Assembly: GCF_033439725.1 (NCBI RefSeq)
Contig: NW_026944384.1
Span: 3,162,001-3,226,000, forward strand
Length of the DNA stretch: 64,000 bases
Source of the DNA: Neurospora tetraspora
Taxonomy: Eukaryota > Ascomycota > Sordariomycetes > Sordariales > Sordariaceae
Reading direction: 5' to 3'
Part shown: one piece after another, positions 56,634-64,000 of the stretch
How positions within the stretch are numbered: the stretch's first letter is position 1
How the letters are laid out: each line of letters starts with the position of its first letter
The notes under the pieces: model-generated
The model's database searches: none
The model's input: only the letters and a program-made list of their open reading frames with translations
What the model was told of the DNA's origin: nothing
Program-made: the position numbers and the translations under genes

Positions 56634-58117
56634 CTTGGTTCATTGTTGAACGGGCTCTTGGAGGGTTTGTCTGGGCTTGATTTTGCAACTGCGGAGGACC
56701 TGACCAAGAAAACTCGATGTGGTGAAAAGGAAAGTATGAACGAGGGGTCAACGATAAATTAAACCAAGGAGGTTTTGGTTTGCGACGGCCTCTGCTGGGC
56801 TCATCGCCATCGTACACCTCCATGATTGCGGACTGGTATCAGACAGAGCCTTACTCTCCCGACTGGCGTGTGGCAGTGCATTGGTAGGGCATGGCGGGAA
56901 TAATTTCAGTTGGCTGCGCCGTGACTTGAATCGATGCATAGGGTGGTGAACTCAATTGGTCTGTCAAGGGGGGGCGCATACTATCGTCGTATTCTGAATG
57001 GTCAAAAGTTGAGGTATTGGGCTTGAGCTTCGTAGCAAGCTGATTTGCCATCTGAGTAGAGACGGGAATTCAAAGATGGAGGTTCAAGCCTTAATGGAAG
57101 GCGATTAACAGCAATGGATGAATGTGGTGATTAGTTGGAAAAAGAAACCACTGCAGCGCCAGTTCTGTTTTTGCACAACTTGCACTCCACTGCCATGTTT
57201 GGAGATTGGAGATGCCGGCCGCAGAAACATGCAGCGGAAGTCTCATCCATCAAACCGACAGACAGACGCTCCTTCCTCAACACACCGCAAGGAAAGGTTT
57301 TCGCTGCACCTTCCATTTCTCACAAGAAATACCTGGCGACTGGGTTGCACCTGAACTAAAACCCAACTAACGACTTCATTTGGTCACGTTACTTATCCGG
57401 CGTCAATTTGGTGGCTTCGTTGCGGTGCGGCGGAGATAGGGTGCGATGCGCCCGGAGTTAAGACCCTCCTCTATATTTTATTAATACTTTATTATATTAC
57501 TTTTTTACTAATGCACGCACGCTCGCAGGACGCAATACGGAGCAAGGAAGTAAGGTACACAGGAAGAACACATGGAGGGACCTACATTAGTTCATTGATG
57601 GCCGCAAACACCATCGGACGAAATCTGAAGCACCTGCGCCGGTCGTAAGCTTCCCGCCCGTTGGCCAAGCCCGCTCAAGACTCCGACCTTCAACGTCCGA
57701 TGCAATGGATGGATGTTTCTGTTGGAATGCAACAGTTAAGGCATGTATCGATCCATATCTCCGGAAGTTAAGGTGGTTCTAGAAACATTTGTCATCACCC
57801 GTCGTTAAGATGATGGAGCCTCAAGCCCTCAACCCCAACAGCAAGACGGAGTAGCTCGAGGTAAATGATGGGCCCTCGTCGGACTCGATCCGCATGCGTG
57901 AGCTTCTGAGTCCGATATCACCACCATTCGGACAGAACGGAATTAAGACGGCCGCATGGTAAGAACAAAGACGCCATGAAGATGAGGCATTGGGGTATAA
58001 GGAGGAGAGGACGGGACGAACAGTAGAGGTCGAGAGCTGTCATTCAGTAACAGCAGAACACATCAGAAACTACCATCATCAAAAGCTCCCTCGTGCACAT
58101 CAGCATAAACAGTCACC
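56634..58117. other. Intergenic between divergent genes
   Basis: About 1.5 kb without a supported gene. A short AT-rich relic lies at about 57,470-57,510. The last 100 bases are C/A-rich leader for the gene at 58,118. Confidence 0.5.
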
Positions 58118-59208
58118 ATGACCGCAAAGTACGCCAAAGATCAGTCTGCTGGGTTCACTAACCGCATCGAGCGCATCACCATCGTCGGTGTAAGTCATCA
58201 CAATCACATCATGTCATCTCTACTTCCCTGTTGACCAACCTATAGGCCGGTGGCACCGTTGGCTCCACCATCGTTGAAGAGCTCCTCGCTACGGGAAGAC
58301 ATACCGTAACCGCCCTCACCCGGCCTGGCAGCACCAACTCCCTGCCCGCCGGCCTCAAGACCATCGCCGTGTCCTACGATAGCAGCGATGGCGAAGCCGC
58401 CCTAGTCGACGCTCTCGGGGGCCAGCAAGTCCTCATCATCTGCCTTTCGCCACAGGCCGCTCCCGACACCAACCACAGGCTCGTCGTCGCGGCCGCCAAG
58501 GCTGGTGTGCCCTACGTCATGCCTAACGGGTGGGGCTGGCTCTGGCTCGACGATGAGGAGAAGGAGAAACGCATTAAGTCCATGCACGGCGAAGTTGTGT
58601 ACCAGAACCTGAAGGACGTCGAAGCGCAGGGGGTGTCGAGCTGGATCTGCGTCCGTTGCTCGTTTTGGTACGAGTTCTCGCTTTATAAGAGTGAGCGCAA
58701 CTACGATTTTACGTTGCCTGACAAGAAGGTGACCTTCTTTGATGACGGCGAGAAGAAGATCTGGACCACTACCACGAGACAGGTGGGAAGGGCCGTCGCG
58801 AAGCTGTTCAGCCTGAAGGAGCTGCCTGAGGACGAGAACGATCAGGATCTCACGGTTGCGAGGTGGAAGAACAGACCGCTGGTTGTCGGCAGCTTCAATG
58901 TCTCGCAGAGGGATATGCTGGACTCGGTGCACCGTGTCATGGGAACCACGGATGAGGATTGGACTATCACGAAGGAATCTTCTGTGGCGAGGAGGGAGCG
59001 GGGATTGAAGCTCATGGCGACTGACCCCAGCCATAGGTTTGTGCTCGCTCTATATGCCTCGATTTTCCTGCCCGATGAGGTCAGCTGGTTTGGCAAAGCG
59101 ACTTTTGACCAGGAGGAGGTGGATAATCAGTTGTTGGGACTGCCGAAGGAGGATTTGGATGAGGCGACCAAGCGCGCGGTCGACATCGCGGTCAAGATGA
59201 GGCAGTGA
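58118..59208 (+). CDS. NmrA-like / isoflavone-reductase-like NAD(P)-binding protein
   Basis: 344 residues from two exons, 58,118-58,189 and 58,246-59,208, with a 56-bp GTAAGT...TAG intron. The splice joins the dinucleotide-binding motif ITIVGAGGTVGSTIVEELL (about residues 20-38). A Rossmann pattern follows: LTRPGST after beta-2, VLIICLSPQA after beta-4, and KAGVPYVMPNGWGW. These features fit the atypical short-chain dehydrogenases of the NmrA/PCBER group (PF05368/PF13460), which are reductases or redox sensors in the cytosol or nucleus. The substrate is unknown. ATG 58,118 has context CACCATGACC. Confidence 0.85.
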
Positions 59209-59657
59209 TTGGATCGCGCAAGTTGGCCACACCTGTTAATCAACCGTAAAGGTGTCAGTTAAGCAATTACCCTCTTTAGATACGAGCATTTCCCTTTGGA
59301 TTTCCCATAGTCGTGTACGCAGCGCACAATCGTAAATGTCCGAACCTTCCGGAATAGCCCATTTTGATCGATGAAAATTGAAATCAATGCCTGTCGTGCC
59401 TGTAAAACATTAAGGCATGTCCCGAAGAAGGAGCATCATCGCGATAATTGTTTTCGCCAACGGGCTCTGGATATCGCGAAATACTATGAGAAGATATAGT
59501 GGTTTGTAATGCAAAATGCGGAATTACGAACAGAGTGTCTCGCAAGTGGTGGCATGCCAGCATGCCAATTGGCGTGAGTCGGCCCTTGTTGGTGCTGCGG
59601 GTTATGGTCTTGGCATACTTATGCACAGGTTTGCGAAGCTATTTCAACAAGCAAACC
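59209..59657. other. Intergenic, no feature seen
   Basis: About 450 bp between the NmrA-like gene and tRNA-Gly. Nothing supported. Confidence 0.5.
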
Positions 59658-59744
59658 GCGCCGATGGTATAGTGGTTAGCATCCTCGCTTCCCAAACTCC
59701 TTTGGAATCAGCGAGGGACCCGGGTTCGAACCCCGGTCGGCGCA
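59658..59744 (+). tRNA. tRNA-Gly(CCC) with intron
   Basis: The acceptor GCGCCGA pairs with TCGGCGC, discriminator A. Box A is TGGTATAGTGGTTAGCA and box B is GGGTTCGAACCCC. The anticodon stem CTCGC/GCGAG encloses TTCCCA, an intron of about 15 bases (AACTCCTTTGGAATC) and A, giving anticodon CCC. A T-run (ATCTTTTTTCGCTTTTT) follows within 10 bases as terminator. Confidence 0.92.
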
Positions 59745-60930
59745 CATCTTTTTTCGCTTTTTCCTCTCGTATTCTGGATATTGCTTCATCGATTAACCAA
59801 CTCGAAGAAGCTCCTTTTTTTTTGTCGAGATGCTTGTAGCTGCGCGCCATGATGATGTGCCCATCTTCTTTGCCTGCTGTTGATGATATTTTTTCTCATC
59901 TGCGTGGCCCAATGTGCAGCTTCCCCAGGGTGCGGTTCCCGACAGTTGACAGCAGGAATGCTTTTGTTTGCGTTGTTCTAAAGGCAGGTGCGGCAGTCTA
60001 CCTGCGCGGGGGATCACACAATGTGTCGACCCCGCGTTTTCTCCCAGACAACATCCACGAGCTGACATGTGACGACAACCAGGTAAAAGCTGGATTCCAT
60101 CTCCTGCACGAACAGAAAGACTATGAAGCGTCTCCATATTCGCCCATGATCTTGATACGAGAAACTCCCAATTCTGAGCTGCCGCCATCTCTTCCCGCCT
60201 GGTAAGCTCTTCCCAGAAGAATCCATGAGCGAGATATTTCAACGACGAAGCTGACAATTTTCGCCCAGAGTTTGCCATGCCATCCATCTCATCCCCTCAA
60301 TGGAGATCATACGAGGTGGTATGACAGTGGAACTCATGCACCCTGACTTCATGAACCCCAACGATGCAGAGTCCTCTTCCAGGAATGGAAAGGCCGCCCA
60401 GATGAACATTAACGGCCCTGAGTGCATAATTTTATCTCTCAAACGAATCATATCCCATGTTCGGTACATGGGCAAAAGACTTTACATACTCCTTCAGGTT
60501 GGTAAGTACGGGTTAGGTAGGATTCCGGCGGCGGTTTAGCATCGCAAGCTTTAGAACAACATCTTCGACCCGCACACAATGGCCATTTTCTGGTTCCACT
60601 TTCACCACCTTGAGCACCACCTGGAATGATGAACCGCCACCAGAATCTTACCTGACCTGTATTCACCACCTCGAAGGAGTAAAGTGCTTTGTCCACGTAC
60701 CAAGCTACCAAACTTTCCAGCAGTGGACCATGAGGAGAAGGGTTCAAGAGGGGGCGCGGAGGGGTGGGAAGACACGTCCAAGACAAAAGGATGGTCTCCA
60801 AAGGTTGTCCTGGCTCATCACCTTGTGGGACATATCGAGTCTTGGGCAGCTAAGAATAACACCGAGACATTGCCCGCTCGCCTCTTAGCCTTTCTTTTTC
60901 CAGGCCTCGACTACCCGCTTACATCCAGCC
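59745..60930. other. Intergenic with an inverted repeat; VAO promoter region
   Basis: About 1.2 kb without a supported gene. It contains the inverted repeat 60,462-60,545 / 60,622-60,712, described separately. C/T-rich sequence with TTTCTTTTTCCAG at 60,890-60,903 precedes the VAO start. Confidence 0.5.
60462..60712. repeat. Inverted repeat upstream of VAO gene
   Basis: The reverse complement of 60,462-60,545 aligns with 60,622-60,712 at roughly 75-80% identity, including CTGAAGGAGTATGTAAAGTC against TCGAAGGAGTAAAGTGCTTT, and AACCGCC. The spacer is about 75 bp. It could form a long hairpin and is MITE-like, but diverged. Confidence 0.55.
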
Positions 60931-62982
<2,052 letters not shown>

Positions 62983-64000
62983 AATATTACCAAGTTATTC
63001 TCAGGTTTGTGACGAGGTGAAATGTGAAAAGAATTGATTCGAGTTAACAGCTGCCTCCTATGATAGTGGTTCAACTTCCATCACCGAAAACTCCGCATCC
63101 AGACCGCCTTACTTCAGCTGTCAGTTTCGGCGTTGACGGAAAGGCCGTATCGAGATACCATGACCTCATCACCACCTTAGTACAAACCACATCGCCTCCC
63201 TATTCGGCCCTCGGTTCAGCCTCAGTAACACAAACACTCAATCCCCCTGGGGCTCCCATACTGGTTTACGAGCTTCCCAGGATATGAACCAGCTACGCAA
63301 ACACTTGATCCGCCATGACCGATTCATTAATACCCGTTGTGTGTTTTGTGCGACCGTGGTTCCAGGGCCACAGTGATGCTGTGTAACCACCCATCACCCC
63401 CACACATTCCAAACAACCGGGTCAACCCGTTATCCAGTAATTAGGTAGGTACCCTTCCATCTCCTCTCCCAGCTGTCTGGGCTGGTTGTTGATGGGTAGT
63501 GCTGTGCCCCGGCATGCCTTGGATGATGTTGCCTCGCCATGCACGCAATATTGCCCGCACGTATGTATGTAAGACGGGATAGCGGGAGCTTACATACACT
63601 ATGCACACACACCGGCACTGCACCCGTTCGGGGGTAAAGAACTACCGGTAGCTGGATGAAAAGCTCCCTCCTGGATGGATTAAACTCCTTCCCGGAAGGA
63701 CCAAGAGATCATCATAGAGCATTGGCTGTAGTTGTGATAAAGTTGGCACTGGTCAAGCTATGTACTCCGTACTTTGTGCCTGGAAGTTGACCAGAACCAG
63801 CATCATGCCTGGTAGCCATGTGTTATGTGTGACGCGCGATTGTCTGGAGTCCGGAGTTTTAACCAAGGAGGTCCCTGGTAGCGTTTGATGGGTTATACAT
63901 TGACTCGGCCGTACCGTAACAGAGGTAGGTATCTCGGGAAATCCGGATTCTACCTCTATCTTGAGGTGTGACAGAAAAGGTAGGGTTAAAGGTGTGTCGG
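62983..64000. other. Intergenic to window end
   Basis: About 1 kb, normal composition, scattered TAGGTAGGTA motifs (about 63,444 and 63,923). Overlapping short open frames have no recognisable feature. Confidence 0.5.

Overview
The window is nuclear DNA of a filamentous ascomycete (Pezizomycotina, probably a Sordariomycete). The genes carry short introns (about 44-110 bp) with GTRNGN...YAG borders. The families are typical of moulds: a fungal C2H2 plus Fungal_trans regulator, vanillyl-alcohol oxidase, berberine-bridge-like oxidase, NmrA-like reductase and a STAND-associated N-terminal domain. Long AT-rich blocks consist of retrotransposons in which CAA/CAG/TGG codons have become TAA/TAG/TGA, the signature of repeat-induced point mutation (RIP).

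Layout. (1) 1-1.2 kb: RIP-mutated repeat holding one end of a small LTR element. (2) 1.8-7.9 kb: a gene island with SPO11 (8 exons), an unusual tRNA, an uncharacterised minus-strand gene and a YAR1-like ankyrin gene. (3) 7,897-16,530: one Ty1/copia element with 165-bp LTRs and a 5-bp target duplication (ACAAT). It is itself broken by a 2.25-kb LTR element without recognisable pol and by a tRNA-derived SINE-like repeat. (4) 16.8-37.4 kb: the main gene island, with a C2H2/Fungal_trans factor, secreted FAD oxidase, tRNA-Leu(CAG), zinc alcohol dehydrogenase, GFA-family zinc protein, a permuted-papain-like protein, secreted GH5 hydrolase and mitochondrial NAD(P) transhydrogenase. (5) 37,409-about 52,700: a second RIP island, bounded by direct repeats that behave as LTRs of a Ty3/gypsy element, with other LTR/gag remnants and a second SINE-like copy inside. 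(6) 52.9-64 kb: a large STAND-N-like gene, an NmrA-like gene, tRNA-Gly(CCC) and a vanillyl-alcohol oxidase gene.

The genes do not form one pathway; this is a mixed housekeeping and accessory segment cut by two transposon islands. The copia element sits about 330 bp upstream of the transcription factor start codon. Two hairpin-forming inverted repeats and several one-base frame breaks at homopolymer runs are the other points of note. I found no CRISPR, no rRNA and no convincing new enzymatic system. The least explained sequences are the pol-less LTR family, the two SINE-like copies, the unassigned reading frames at 50.2-52.4 kb, and the large STAND-N-like gene.
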